Source: an uncultured Muribaculaceae bacterium
Lineage (GTDB): Bacteria; Bacteroidota; Bacteroidia; Bacteroidales; Muribaculaceae
Length of the DNA: 64,000 nt
Direction of reading: 5' to 3'
Assembly (NCBI GenBank): GCA_910579995.1
Contig: CAJTWH010000003.1
Span: 85,712-149,711 of the forward strand
Shown here piece by piece: positions 1-8,824 of this stretch (position 1 is the stretch's first letter; the number at the start of each line of letters is the position of its first letter). Both the position numbers and the translations under genes were made by a program. The notes under the pieces were generated by a model that ran no database searches, was not told the origin of the DNA, and was given only the letters and a program-made list of their open reading frames with translations.

Positions 1-2
1 AT

Positions 3-617
3 TGCACGGTAGTAGCTCCATTTGACGGGCATATCTCGTCGGCCACATACGATGTCGGTGCATATCTCGATGGTGAGGGTGCGCCGGTAGAGCTTGCCTC
101 CATATATGCCGACCGTACTCTCATCGCCAACTTTTCTATTGACGACGCCGCCACTCTCACCGACCTGCAGCACAATATACAGGCAAATGCCGTTGACTTC
201 AACCATATCCCTATCAATTTCAACGATACTCTCGGCCACACATATACCGGAGCGCTCGATTATCTGGCACCGAAAGTAGATACTTCTACAGGAACGCTGC
301 AACTGCAGGCTATCATCGACAACAAATATGGCGAGCTCCGCAGCGGTATGTATGTAAGCGTGGATCTGCCAACAGGCTTCGACCCCAATGCCATAATGAT
401 CAGGGACGCTTCAATATCAACCGACCAATTGGGAAAATATGTATATCTTGTCAACGATTCCGACAAGGTGGTTTACACACCTGTAACTGTCGGGGCTCTC
501 GTGTGCGACACTATGCGTATCGTAGAAAAAGGGATAAGCCCTACCGACCGCTACGTGACCAAGGCAATGCTCAAGGTACGCGACGGCATGACTGTCAAAC
601 CCACAATTGTAAAGTAA
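3..617 (+). CDS. RND efflux periplasmic adaptor subunit (3' part)
   Basis: The reading frame is open from the window edge, so this is the last 204 residues of a membrane fusion protein. It joins an inner-membrane RND pump to an outer-membrane channel. The visible part starts in the end of the lipoyl-like hairpin domain (VVAPFDGHIS) and runs through the beta-barrel and membrane-proximal domains (for example LRSGMYVSVDLP), as is usual for the AcrA/MexA family. The stop codon lies 3 bases before the start of the RND pump, so the two genes are almost certainly co-transcribed. The N-terminal signal or lipobox lies outside the window. Family assignment is firm; the substrate is unknown. Confidence 0.85.
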   Translation, partial: CTVVAPFDGHISSATYDVGAYLDGEGAPVELASIYADRTLIANFSIDDAATLTDLQHNIQANAVDFNHIPINFNDTLGHTYTGALDYLAPKVDTSTGTLQLQAIIDNKYGELRSGMYVSVDLPTGFDPNAIMIRDASISTDQLGKYVYLVNDSDKVVYTPVTVGALVCDTMRIVEKGISPTDRYVTKAMLKVRDGMTVKPTIVK

Positions 618-620
618 GCC

Positions 621-3600
621 ATGTTCAGTAAATTTTTCATCACCCGGCCGATATTCGCCACCGTGCTGGCGATATTGATGATATTGGCAGGCTTGCTGAC
701 TTTCAACAGCTTGCCTGTGGCACAATATCCCGATATCACTCCACCTACCGTTTTCGTAAGCGCGTCGTACCCCGGTGCCGACGCCCAGACTGTCGCTGAA
801 GCTGTCGGTGTTCCTATCGAGCAGCAGGTCAACGGCGTTGAGAATATGATGTATATGTCATCGTCATCAGGCAACGACGGATCATATTCTCTTGAGATTA
901 CTTTTGAAAACGGCACCGACCTCGATATGGCTGCCGTTAAAGTGCAAAATCGTGTCGCTCAAGCTGAGCCGGTGTTGCCAAATGCCGTCAAGGAGCAGGG
1001 CGTCAATGTAATGTCGCGCTCGTCAGATATCATTCTCTTTGTGGCTCTCGAGTCGGATGATCCAGAGCGCTATGATGGCCTTTATCTCACAAACTACGCC
1101 CAACTCAGTATCGTGGACGAACTGTCGCGTCTCGATGGCGTCGGACAGGTTTCGGCTTTCGGCTCTGGCAATTACTCCATGCGCGTGTGGCTCGACCCGG
1201 AGAAAATGCGTGTGCGCGGTGTCACTCCCGAAGATGTCTCAGCAGCCATAGCAAGCCAGAACATGGAAGTATCGGCAGGCTCTGTCGGCGCACCTCCGAC
1301 AGCCACCGGACAGCAGTTTGAATACACTCTCACAGCCCAAGGCCGCCTCTCCAATGCAAGCGAGTTCGGCAACATCGTGATTCGCACCGGCAGCGATGGC
1401 GCCATATTGCGACTGAAAGATATAGCCCGTGTAGACCTCGGAAGCGACTCATACTCGATGATATCTCATGTCTCCGGTGAGAACGCAGGCCTTATCGGTA
1501 TTTATCAGCTTCCCGGCGCAAACGCCATGAAAGTGGCGGCAAACGTCGAGAAAAAACTTGAAGACCTCAAGCAATATTTTCCCGAGGGCGTAGATTACCG
1601 CATAATCCTCAATACCACCGATTTCGTGTCGGCGTCTATCGACGAAGTGATTGTAACATTCTTTGAGACAACTCTCATCGTCATGCTTGTGATATTGCTA
1701 TTCCTGCAGAATTGGCGTGCCGTCATAATCCCGATGATAACCATCCCAGTCTCCCTGATAGCCACATTGGCTGTGATGAAGGCAATGGGATTCTCTCTCA
1801 ACACGCTTACACTCTTCGGTCTCGTGCTTGCGATCGCCATCGTAGTCGACGACGCCATAGTGGTGGTGGAGGATGTGAGCCGTATACTTGACAAAGGCGG
1901 GGTCACTCCGACACAGGCAGCCGAGCAGGCTATGAAAGAACTGCAGGGACCTGTAATCGGCGAAGTGCTTGTGCTCTTGTCGGTATTCATCCCCACCGCT
2001 TTCATTTCCGGCATAACAGGCCAGCTCTACAAACAGTTTGCCCTCACCATTGCCGTGTCGACTGCATTCTCCGGCTTCAACGCCTTGACCTTTACCCCGG
2101 CCATGTGCGCGCTATTCCTGAAGCCCGATACCGGTCAACCGAAGTTTTTCCTCTTCCGTTGGTTCAACACCGCTTTTGAGAAAGTGCGCAACGTCTACAA
2201 TAAGACTGTCGGCAAGCTTCTCGCGCGCCCCGTCATGGCCATGGTGATTTTCGCAGCCTTGGCAACATTGGCGTTCTGGGGATTCATGCGCTGGCCCACA
2301 AGCTATGTGCCGTCGGAAGATATGGGCTATTTCATGACTTCTATCCAATTGCCTACCGGAGCCTCTATCGAGCGAACCGATTCGATAGTATGCCGCCTGT
2401 CTGATAAAATCAAGGAACTGCCGCAGGTCAAGGATGTGATATCTGTCACGGGTAACTCTTTTCTCGGCGGCGGCGCAAGCAGCAACCTCGGCTCGATGTT
2501 CGTGGTGCTAAAGCCGTGGAAAGACCGCAAGGGTAAAGACAATGGTGTAGACGCAGTGATCGCAGAAGTCGACCGCATAGCCGCACAAGAGCAGGAGGCT
2601 GTGGTATTCTCTGTAAATCCTCCCTCAATTCCGGGTCTTGGCACATCTTCGGGCTTGGAAATGCAGCTGCTTGACATAAATAATCTCGGAGCCAAGGAAA
2701 TCGCCCAGACTGTGGAAGAGATTGAGAAAGCTGCCGCAAAATATCCCGAGCTAAAACAAATCACATCGCTTTATCAAGGCGAGGTGCCGCAGTACCGACT
2801 GAAAGTCGACCGCGACAAGGTAAAACTCTACGGTTTGACAATGGAGGGAGTCTACTCTACCCTCTCCACATTCATGGGCTCGGATTATGTAAATGACTTC
2901 GTGAAATTCGGCCGCACCTACGAAGTACTTGTCAGCGGCACACCCGAAGCCCGCAGCAAGGTTGAAGGAGTTCTTGATCTTGCCGTAAGAAATTCGTCGG
3001 GCGACATGGTGCCCTTCTCTTCTTTCGGATCTGTGGATGAGGTGATGGGCCAACCGACAGTCAACCGCTACAACATGTATACCACGGCGTCGGTGACCGG
3101 AACTCTCAATGCCAATGTCAGCTCGTCGGCAGGCATAAAGGCCATGGAGGAGATAATGAAAAATACGGTAGGCCCGAGTTTCGGCTACGCATGGACAGGT
3201 GAGGCACTGCAGGAGACGCAGTCGGGCACCACAATCACCATGACTCTTCTCTTCGCCGTGATTATAACAATACTTGTGCTTTCGGCGCAATATGAATCAT
3301 GGACCGACCCTATCGCCGTGGTTGCCACAACCCCGACCGCTGTCCTCGGTGCTATCATAGGCTGTATATTCCTCAACCAAAGCATTAGTATCTACACACA
3401 GATCGGCATAATATTGCTCTTGGGTATGGCGGCCAAGAATGCCATCCTTATTGTAGAATACGCCATGGACTACCGCAAGAGCGGCCAGCCCATCAGGCAG
3501 GCCGCAGCCTCGGCAGGCAACGTGCGTCTGCGACCGATACTTATGACGGCACTCGCATTTGTATTCGGTGTAATGCCAATGCTCTTCGCCACCGGAGCGG

Positions 3601-3743
3601 GCGCAGCCAGCCGACTCTCTTTAGGCACTGCCGTGGTATTCGGCATGGCAGTCAACGCTATCCTCGGCACGCTCTTCGTTCCATCGTTCTGGGAACTCCT
3701 CCAGAAATTCCGCGAACGCTACCTATCTAAAATTTTCAATTAA
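621..3743 (+). CDS. RND family efflux pump, inner-membrane subunit (AcrB/HAE1-like)
   Basis: A 1040-residue protein of the normal length for hydrophobe/amphiphile RND exporters, which use the proton gradient to push drugs or other amphiphiles out of the cell. TM1 starts at once (FFITRPIFATVLAILMILAG), followed by the first large periplasmic loop. The proton-relay acidic pair is seen in TM4 (VVDDAIVVVED, Asp410 and Asp411), and the matching TM10 lysine lies in GMAAKNAILIVEY (Lys939). The ATG follows the adaptor stop by 3 bases, so start choice is secure. No TolC-type channel gene follows: a terminator and a convergent purL gene come next. The outer-membrane partner must be encoded upstream of the window or elsewhere. 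Substrate unknown. Confidence 0.93.
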   Translation: MFSKFFITRPIFATVLAILMILAGLLTFNSLPVAQYPDITPPTVFVSASYPGADAQTVAEAVGVPIEQQVNGVENMMYMSSSSGNDGSYSLEITFENGTDLDMAAVKVQNRVAQAEPVLPNAVKEQGVNVMSRSSDIILFVALESDDPERYDGLYLTNYAQLSIVDELSRLDGVGQVSAFGSGNYSMRVWLDPEKMRVRGVTPEDVSAAIASQNMEVSAGSVGAPPTATGQQFEYTLTAQGRLSNASEFGNIVIRTGSDGAILRLKDIARVDLGSDSYSMISHVSGENAGLIGIYQLPGANAMKVAANVEKKLEDLKQYFPEGVDYRIILNTTDFVSASIDEVIVTFFETTLIVMLVILLFLQNWRAVIIPMITIPVSLIATLAVMKAMGFSLNTLTLFGLVLAIAIVVDDAIVVVEDVSRILDKGGVTPTQAAEQAMKELQGPVIGEVLVLLSVFIPTAFISGITGQLYKQFALTIAVSTAFSGFNALTFTPAMCALFLKPDTGQPKFFLFRWFNTAFEKVRNVYNKTVGKLLARPVMAMVIFAALATLAFWGFMRWPTSYVPSEDMGYFMTSIQLPTGASIERTDSIVCRLSDKIKELPQVKDVISVTGNSFLGGGASSNLGSMFVVLKPWKDRKGKDNGVDAVIAEVDRIAAQEQEAVVFSVNPPSIPGLGTSSGLEMQLLDINNLGAKEIAQTVEEIEKAAAKYPELKQITSLYQGEVPQYRLKVDRDKVKLYGLTMEGVYSTLSTFMGSDYVNDFVKFGRTYEVLVSGTPEARSKVEGVLDLAVRNSSGDMVPFSSFGSVDEVMGQPTVNRYNMYTTASVTGTLNANVSSSAGIKAMEEIMKNTVGPSFGYAWTGEALQETQSGTTITMTLLFAVIITILVLSAQYESWTDPIAVVATTPTAVLGAIIGCIFLNQSISIYTQIGIILLLGMAAKNAILIVEYAMDYRKSGQPIRQAAASAGNVRLRPILMTALAFVFGVMPMLFATGAGAASRLSLGTAVVFGMAVNAILGTLFVPSFWELLQKFRERYLSKIFN

Positions 3744-3748
3744 ATACT

Positions 3749-3790
3749 AAAAAATCGCCTCGGCAGACCGTTCTGTCGAGGCGATTTTTT
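3749..3790. terminator. Bidirectional intrinsic terminator between RND pump and purL
   Basis: A stem AATCGCCTCG / CGAGGCGATT, with a further CAGA/TCTG pairing inside, is flanked by an A-run on the left and a T-run on the right. It can therefore stop both the plus-strand efflux operon and the minus-strand purL transcript, which converge here. Confidence 0.9.
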
Positions 3791-3804
3791 ATTGAGATAT
3801 GTGA

Positions 3805-6800
3805 TTATTTGCTTTGGCGGCGGAGCTGACGGGCAATCCACTTGCGGGCATTGATGAAAGCGTCAAGCCAGATAGTGGCGTCGTCGTCGCGGTGCTGTGC
3901 GGGGTATGTCGGGCACTGCCATGGGAAGATTGCACGCTCAAGGTGAGGCATCATAGCCAAATGGCGGCCATCGGCACTTGCAAGAGCGGCAACAGCGCCC
4001 TCACTGCCATTGGGGTTGCCGGGATAGCTGTCGTAAGCATAGCGGGCGGCAACCTTGATACCGGCCTGCGCGGGCGACATGTTGAAGTGGAAACGACCTT
4101 CGCCGTGAGCCACCCAGATACCCGAGCAGAGATGAGAGAGCTTGCCGAACATCACGCTGTCGTTGCCTTCTACTTTCATGCCGAGGAAAATTGACTCGAA
4201 TTTGCCTGAGGTGTTGTGCTTCATCTCCACAGCCGGACGACCGTCTTCGGTAGTATTGGCGCCGAGGAGGTTAAGCTCTATCATAAGCTGGCAACCGTTG
4301 CATACACCAAGGCTCAGGGTGTCGGGGCGTGCGTAGAAGCGGCGCAGAGTCTCGGCAGCACGCTCGTTCCAACGGAAACCGGCAGCCCAACCTTTTGCAG
4401 AGCCAAGTACGTCGCTGTTTGAGAAGCCACCGCAGAATACAATCATGTTGACGTCTTCGAGAGTCTCGCGTCCGCTTGCAAGGTCGGTCATGTGCACGTC
4501 GCGCACGTCGAAGCCGGCCATGAAGAGCGAGTAAGCCATCTCGCGGTCGCCGTTGACGCCCTTCTCACGGATAATGGCTGCACGGATACCAGATGATGTG
4601 CGGCGGCGCACACGCAGGTTGCGGCTTTCGAAGCTGCCGTCGAAGTTTGCACGCAGACGATAGGGCACGGGCTGCAGACCGAGATTGTTGCGGCGCTCTG
4701 CGGCACAAGTCGGGTTAGTCTGCAGTGTGTCGAGAAGGTATGAAGGCTCAAACCATACTCGGCGCATAGCCGGTATCGACACAAGGTGAACGCTCTTGTC
4801 GTGGCTGATGGTGATCACTTTCTCACTACGGCGCGAGGGCGACGCGATGGGGAAGTAGCGCACGCCTGCATTGTCGAGGATAGTCTCGGCTTTCTGACGG
4901 TTGCGGTCAAGCACTTGGATAACAATAGCCGGGTTCTCGGCAAAGAGTATCTTGGTGAGGTCGGTCTCGCCAATCATGCGGAAGCCTTCGGTAAAGAAGT
5001 TGAGGCCGCCGTGAGTGTTGGCGAAGCACATTTCAAGCAAAGTTGTGATAAGACCGCCGGCGCTGACATCGTGCTGCGCAGCAACCACATCCTGATGGAT
5101 AAGCGTCTGGACAGCCTCGAAAGCATTGGCAAAGAAGTCAGCGCTCTTGACATCGGCAACTTCACCGCCTACAACGCCTTGTGTCTGAGCGAGAGCCGAG
5201 CCACCGAGGGCGAGCGGCATGCCGCTCATGTCAATGTAGTAGAGGGTAGACTGGGTTGTCGGAGTAAGGGTCACGGGCACGAAGCTGCGGATATTGTCAA
5301 CCTCGCCGGCGGCAGAGATAATCACAGTGCCGGGAGCTTTCACGCTTGTTCCGTCGCTGTATTTCTGAGTCATCGACAGACTGTCCTTACCTGTGGGGAT
5401 ATTTATGCCGAGCTTGCAAACGAAGTCGCTGCATGCCTCCACAGCACGGTAGAGAGCGGCGTCTTCGCCTTCGTTCTTGCAAGGCCACATCCAGTTGGCG
5501 CTGAGCGATACAGCCGACAGACCTTTGTCAAGCGAAGCTGCGGCAATATTTGTGAGAGCCTCGGCAACAGCAAGACGCGAGCCGGCCTCAGGGTTGCTCA
5601 AAGCGACAGCAGGTGCGTGACCGATAGATGTAGCAATACCGCGGCGACCCTGATAGTCGAGGGCTACGATACCGCAGTCGTTGAGCGGCAACTGGAGCGG
5701 ACCGTCGCACTGCTGGCGAGCGATACGGCCTGTCACCGAACGGTCAACCTTATTGGTGAGCCAGTCTTTACAAGCTACAGCCTCGAGAGAGAGCACGCTC
5801 TTGAGATATTCATCGAGACGGGCAATGTCGTAGCTGCCTTCGGCAAAGTCGGGAGTGACGGTCTTATCGTGCATGACGGTCTTGGGCGGATTGCCGAGCA
5901 TGTCGGTTACAGCCAAGTCTATAGCTGCTTTCTCGCCTTTGCGTCCGAAGCTGAGACGATGGTCGTCGGTAGTATTGCCGACAATATAAAGCGGAGCACG
6001 CTCGCGCTGGGCGATACGCTCTACCAACGGTATATCTTTGGCGTTGATTACAAAGCCCATGCGCTCCTGACTCTCGTTGCCGATAATCTCGCGGTCGGAG
6101 AGAGTGGGGTCGCCTACGGGGAGAGCATTGATATCAATGCAGCCGCCGGTGCTCTCGATGAGCTCGCTGAGGGCATTGAGGTGACCGCCGGCACCGTGGT
6201 CGTGGATCGACACGATGGGGTTGAAAGCGCTTTCTGCGAGGGCGCGGATGAGGTTTGCAACGCGTTTCTGCATTTCAGGATTGGCGCGCTGCACTGCATT
6301 GAGCTCGATAGCACCTGCATAGCGACCGGTATCTACCGACGATACAGCACCACCGCCCATACCGATACGATAATTGTCGCCGCCTGAAAGAGCCACCGAC
6401 TGACCGGGTTCGGGCTCGCCTTTGATAGCATGGTCGGCATTGGCATAGCCTACGCCGCCGGCAAGCATTATCACCTTGTCATAGCCCCATGTGCGGCCGG
6501 CCTCGGCATGCTCGAATGTAAGGAGCGAACCGCAGATGAGTGGCTGGCCGAATTTGTTACCGAAGTCGGAAGCACCGTTTGAAGCCTTCACAAGAATGTC
6601 GGCGGGTGTATGGTAGAGCCATTTGCGCTCGGGAATCTTATTGCCCCAAGTTTTGGCGAGTTCGTTCTCAAGACGGGGATATGATGTCATGTATACAGCC
6701 GTACCGGCAAGAGGAAGACTTGCACGGCCACCGCCGAGACGGTCGCGGATTTCACCGCCGCTGCCTGTTGCTGCTCCGTTGAAAGGCTCTACAGTAGTCG

Positions 6801-7554
6801 GGAAGTTGTGTGTCTCGGCCTTGAGCGACAATACTGTATTGATTTTGCGCAATGTAAAATCAGAGGGCTCATCGGCTTTCGTGGGTGCGAACTGGAGAAT
6901 GTCAGGACCCGAAACAAAAGCTACATTGTCTTTATAAGCCGATACAAGACGTCCGGGATTTGTCTTGCTTGTAAGCTTGATAAGATTGAAAAGAGACGAT
7001 GGCTTTTCCTCACCGTCGATCACGAATGTACCACCGAAGATTTTATGGCGGCAGTGCTCCGAGTTGACCTGCGAGAAGCCGAATACCTCACTGTCGGTGA
7101 GTTTGCGGCCGAGTCGTTTTGAAAGATCGCGCAGGTATTGCTCTTCCTCAGCGCTGAGAGCAAGGCCCTCACGCTGATTATATTCAGTAATATCTTCGAT
7201 TTCCTCGGCAGGGGCGGCGCATGCGTCCGAAGCAAACATGTCTACTCCGGGATTGGTATAGACAGCTTGGAGCATGGGGTCGAAAGAGGGTTTGTCATCA
7301 GCGGCGCGATGAAGCTCTTCTATGCGCACAATGCCGGTAAGACCCATATTCTGGGTTATCTCGACTGCATTGGTGCTCCAAGGAGTAATCATCTCTTTGC
7401 GAGGTCCTACAAATGTTCCTGACAAAGCTGCGTCGGCCGAAACTTGAGCTCCGCCGAAAAGCCACGATAGGCGTTCGATTTCTTGAGGTGTAAACGTATG
7501 GTCGGCGTCTACGGCAAATGCTGTAGTGTCGCCTTTGACGAAAAATGTTACCAT
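3805..7554 (-). CDS. purL: Phosphoribosylformylglycinamidine synthase (FGAM synthase)
   Basis: A 1249-residue single-chain FGAM synthase, the large type with its own glutaminase. It converts FGAR, glutamine and ATP to FGAM in purine synthesis in the cytoplasm. Domain order is N-terminal substrate domain, linker, two AIRS-like ATP-binding halves (SEHCRHKIFGG, LKAETHNFPTTVEPF, GAGGHLNALSELIE) and a C-terminal class I glutaminase. The glutaminase nucleophile is Cys1085 in SLGVCNGCQLM, and VAHGEGRFHF carries the His/Glu region. Length and motifs are complete with no frameshift. It is monocistronic, with its own promoter at 7580-7611 and a shared terminator at the 3' end. Confidence 0.97.
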   Translation of the reverse strand: MVTFFVKGDTTAFAVDADHTFTPQEIERLSWLFGGAQVSADAALSGTFVGPRKEMITPWSTNAVEITQNMGLTGIVRIEELHRAADDKPSFDPMLQAVYTNPGVDMFASDACAAPAEEIEDITEYNQREGLALSAEEEQYLRDLSKRLGRKLTDSEVFGFSQVNSEHCRHKIFGGTFVIDGEEKPSSLFNLIKLTSKTNPGRLVSAYKDNVAFVSGPDILQFAPTKADEPSDFTLRKINTVLSLKAETHNFPTTVEPFNGAATGSGGEIRDRLGGGRASLPLAGTAVYMTSYPRLENELAKTWGNKIPERKWLYHTPADILVKASNGASDFGNKFGQPLICGSLLTFEHAEAGRTWGYDKVIMLAGGVGYANADHAIKGEPEPGQSVALSGGDNYRIGMGGGAVSSVDTGRYAGAIELNAVQRANPEMQKRVANLIRALAESAFNPIVSIHDHGAGGHLNALSELIESTGGCIDINALPVGDPTLSDREIIGNESQERMGFVINAKDIPLVERIAQRERAPLYIVGNTTDDHRLSFGRKGEKAAIDLAVTDMLGNPPKTVMHDKTVTPDFAEGSYDIARLDEYLKSVLSLEAVACKDWLTNKVDRSVTGRIARQQCDGPLQLPLNDCGIVALDYQGRRGIATSIGHAPAVALSNPEAGSRLAVAEALTNIAAASLDKGLSAVSLSANWMWPCKNEGEDAALYRAVEACSDFVCKLGINIPTGKDSLSMTQKYSDGTSVKAPGTVIISAAGEVDNIRSFVPVTLTPTTQSTLYYIDMSGMPLALGGSALAQTQGVVGGEVADVKSADFFANAFEAVQTLIHQDVVAAQHDVSAGGLITTLLEMCFANTHGGLNFFTEGFRMIGETDLTKILFAENPAIVIQVLDRNRQKAETILDNAGVRYFPIASPSRRSEKVITISHDKSVHLVSIPAMRRVWFEPSYLLDTLQTNPTCAAERRNNLGLQPVPYRLRANFDGSFESRNLRVRRRTSSGIRAAIIREKGVNGDREMAYSLFMAGFDVRDVHMTDLASGRETLEDVNMIVFCGGFSNSDVLGSAKGWAAGFRWNERAAETLRRFYARPDTLSLGVCNGCQLMIELNLLGANTTEDGRPAVEMKHNTSGKFESIFLGMKVEGNDSVMFGKLSHLCSGIWVAHGEGRFHFNMSPAQAGIKVAARYAYDSYPGNPNGSEGAVAALASADGRHLAMMPHLERAIFPWQCPTYPAQHRDDDATIWLDAFINARKWIARQLRRQSK

Positions 7555-7579
7555 CGGGTAAGTATTGTGAAATTTTGTG

Positions 7580-7611
7580 CAAAGGTACGAATTATTTCAC
7601 ATTTAGGCAAG
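7580..7611 (-). promoter_or_regulatory. Promoter of purL (Bacteroidetes -33/-7 type)
   Basis: Read on the minus strand, a -7 box TACCTTTG (7580-7587) lies 20 bases after a CTTG -33 element (7608-7611). This matches the Bacteroidetes primary-sigma consensus TTTG-N19-21-TAnnTTTG. The predicted start site is about 20 bases before the purL ATG. Confidence 0.75.
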
Positions 7612-7631
7612 TTTCAAGCGTGCTGCGACGC

Positions 7632-8411
7632 CTATTTTATTTGCATGAGTATTTCCTTTAATATATCGGGGCGGTTGGTGGTGATGAAATCTACGCCGCT
7701 GTCAATACACCATTGCATGTCGTCGGGTTCGTCGACAGTCCACACATTCACTTTCATCCCAAGCGCATGTGCCTCGTCAATCCATCCGGGATTAGCCTTG
7801 AGAGTGTGTATATTATAGTCGATTCCGGAAGCACCTACAACTTTCACCTGTCCGGGCGTAAGATCTCCCGTAAGGTAGTAGACCTCAGTTCCGGCCGGTG
7901 CATACTTTACAAAATTACGGAGAGCCTGCTTGGAGAAAGTTATATAATCGGTGCGCCCGGCAAGCCCCATGTCATTGATCATCTCCACGCTTTCTTTCAC
8001 AGCAAGTTCCTCGGCGGCTTTGTCAGGGTGCTCCTTTAGCTCGAATACGAGCCTCAGACCCGGGTGCTTTTTGGCTTCTTCGAGCATATCGGCCAACGAA
8101 GGAAGTGGCTCGCCGTTGTCGAGGTCAATGGCACTTATAACTTTTGAATTGGCCGCAGTAAAGGTCACTCCTTTAAAAGTATGGTCATGATTGCAGAAGA
8201 GTTTGCCGTCGGCGCTGCGCCACACATCAAATTCCGAGCCCCACGCGCCCACTGAGTCGGCGAGGGCAAGTGAATGAAGAGAGTTCTGGGCCGAGCCGGG
8301 AGTGTGCCAATATCCGCGGTGTGCCACAATTTGCGGAGTGGCCGCGTACGACGTATAGCCATAGAGCACGGCAGCAAAGGCTGTAAGAAAGATTCCAAGT
8401 GATTTTTTCAT
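7632..8411 (-). CDS. Secreted glycerophosphodiester phosphodiesterase family protein
   Basis: A 259-residue GDPD-fold protein with an N-terminal signal peptide (about residues 1-23, cleavage near SYAA). Such enzymes cleave glycerophosphodiesters to glycerol-3-phosphate and an alcohol, usually in the periplasm. The catalytic set is present: His31-Arg32 in AHRGYW, the metal ligands Glu60 and Asp62 in SEFDVW, and the second histidine in NHDHT. The later FELKEHPD segment and the final NRPDILKE are also typical. The length is close to the minimal GDPD domain, with no extra module. It is probably transcribed alone from the -7 box just upstream. True substrate unknown; phospholipid head groups or teichoic-acid-like polymers are possible. 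Confidence 0.88.
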   Translation of the reverse strand: MKKSLGIFLTAFAAVLYGYTSYAATPQIVAHRGYWHTPGSAQNSLHSLALADSVGAWGSEFDVWRSADGKLFCNHDHTFKGVTFTAANSKVISAIDLDNGEPLPSLADMLEEAKKHPGLRLVFELKEHPDKAAEELAVKESVEMINDMGLAGRTDYITFSKQALRNFVKYAPAGTEVYYLTGDLTPGQVKVVGASGIDYNIHTLKANPGWIDEAHALGMKVNVWTVDEPDDMQWCIDSGVDFITTNRPDILKEILMQIK

Positions 8412-8427
8412 GTCAGAAGATTTTTTT

Positions 8428-8435
8428 CAAAATTA
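8428..8435 (-). promoter_or_regulatory. -7 box of the glycerophosphodiesterase gene
   Basis: The minus strand reads TAATTTTG, a perfect TAnnTTTG -7 box, 16 bases before the ATG. The -33 element is poor (TTGG/ATTG at about 22-23 bases), so this is less certain than the purL promoter. Confidence 0.55.
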
Positions 8436-8507
8436 GGAAATATTTTTGACATACAGCCCAATATGGAAATCATAACTCCGCAAGTTCAAAAAAATTTTGC
8501 GGAAAAA

Positions 8508-8539
8508 TTTGCAGGATTAAACTCTAAGTAGTAATTTTG
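8508..8539 (+). promoter_or_regulatory. Promoter of the structured leader ahead of the MFS exporter gene
   Basis: TTTG (8508-8511), 20 bases, then TAATTTTG (8532-8539): both halves of the Bacteroidetes consensus match. Transcription should begin near 8545, about 280 bases before the MFS start codon. Confidence 0.75.
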
Positions 8540-8544
8540 TGTTA

Positions 8545-8812
8545 TAAAATCAAAGGCGAGAGAGCCTGAGAATTTGACAAAGACATACCACATCAAAGTA
8601 GATTGGGAAACTCTTCAAATTTTACATGAAATACCGAGAACAAGCTTAGCCGACCGATGGCGGGCCTCAGGCGTCACTATATGTGTCGCAGCCTTCGAGC
8701 CGGAGGATTACAAAGGGCGGCGAGCACTCAAATCCTGTCTTTTCGGAGTTTCATCGCATCCTTTGGTGTGGCTCTTATAAGGGCAGCCGGCATTGTGCCG
8801 GCTGCTTTTTTT
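8545..8812 (+). ncRNA. Long structured leader RNA, possible cis-regulator of unknown class
   Basis: This fills most of the 413-base gap between divergent genes. Pairings found by hand make nested helices: 8588-8598 with 8761-8771 (11 pairs, one G-U), 8607-8613 with 8746-8752, and 8634-8640 with 8740-8746 (G-U included, sharing one base with the previous helix). Inside are a hairpin around 8671-8689 (GCG-CAC / GTG-CGC) and one of AGGATT (8704-8709) with AATCCT (8731-8736). A small AGGC/GCCT hairpin sits at the 5' end. The RNA ends in a strong terminator 12 bases before the MFS ATG. I looked for the core motifs of TPP, FMN, cobalamin, glycine and SAM riboswitches, SRP RNA, RNase P and tmRNA and did not see them. 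It could be a riboswitch-like attenuator, a protein-binding leader, or an independent sRNA such as a divergent 6S RNA. Confidence 0.55.
8783..8812 (+). terminator. Strong intrinsic terminator directly before the MFS start codon
   Basis: A perfect 10-pair GC-rich stem (GCAGCCGGCA / TGCCGGCTGC, loop TTG) is followed by seven T. The ATG of the exporter starts at 8825. There is no room for another promoter after it, so the exporter must be made by read-through, which suggests attenuation control. Confidence 0.92.
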
Positions 8813-8824
8813 GAGTTTATAAAA

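Noticed and set aside
4786..6387. A 533-codon open frame on the plus strand opposite purL
   Set aside because: It lies fully antisense to a well-conserved FGAM synthase, has no family-like motif and no promoter; it arises from codon bias on the opposite strand.
8574..8780. A 68-codon frame with TTG start inside the MFS leader
   Set aside because: No usual start codon or motif; the same bases form the long-range helices, so RNA structure explains the region better. A leader peptide is not fully excluded.
8657..8824. A longer start for the MFS gene
   Set aside because: It would be read through the terminator hairpin and add 56 residues unlike a DHA2 N-terminus.
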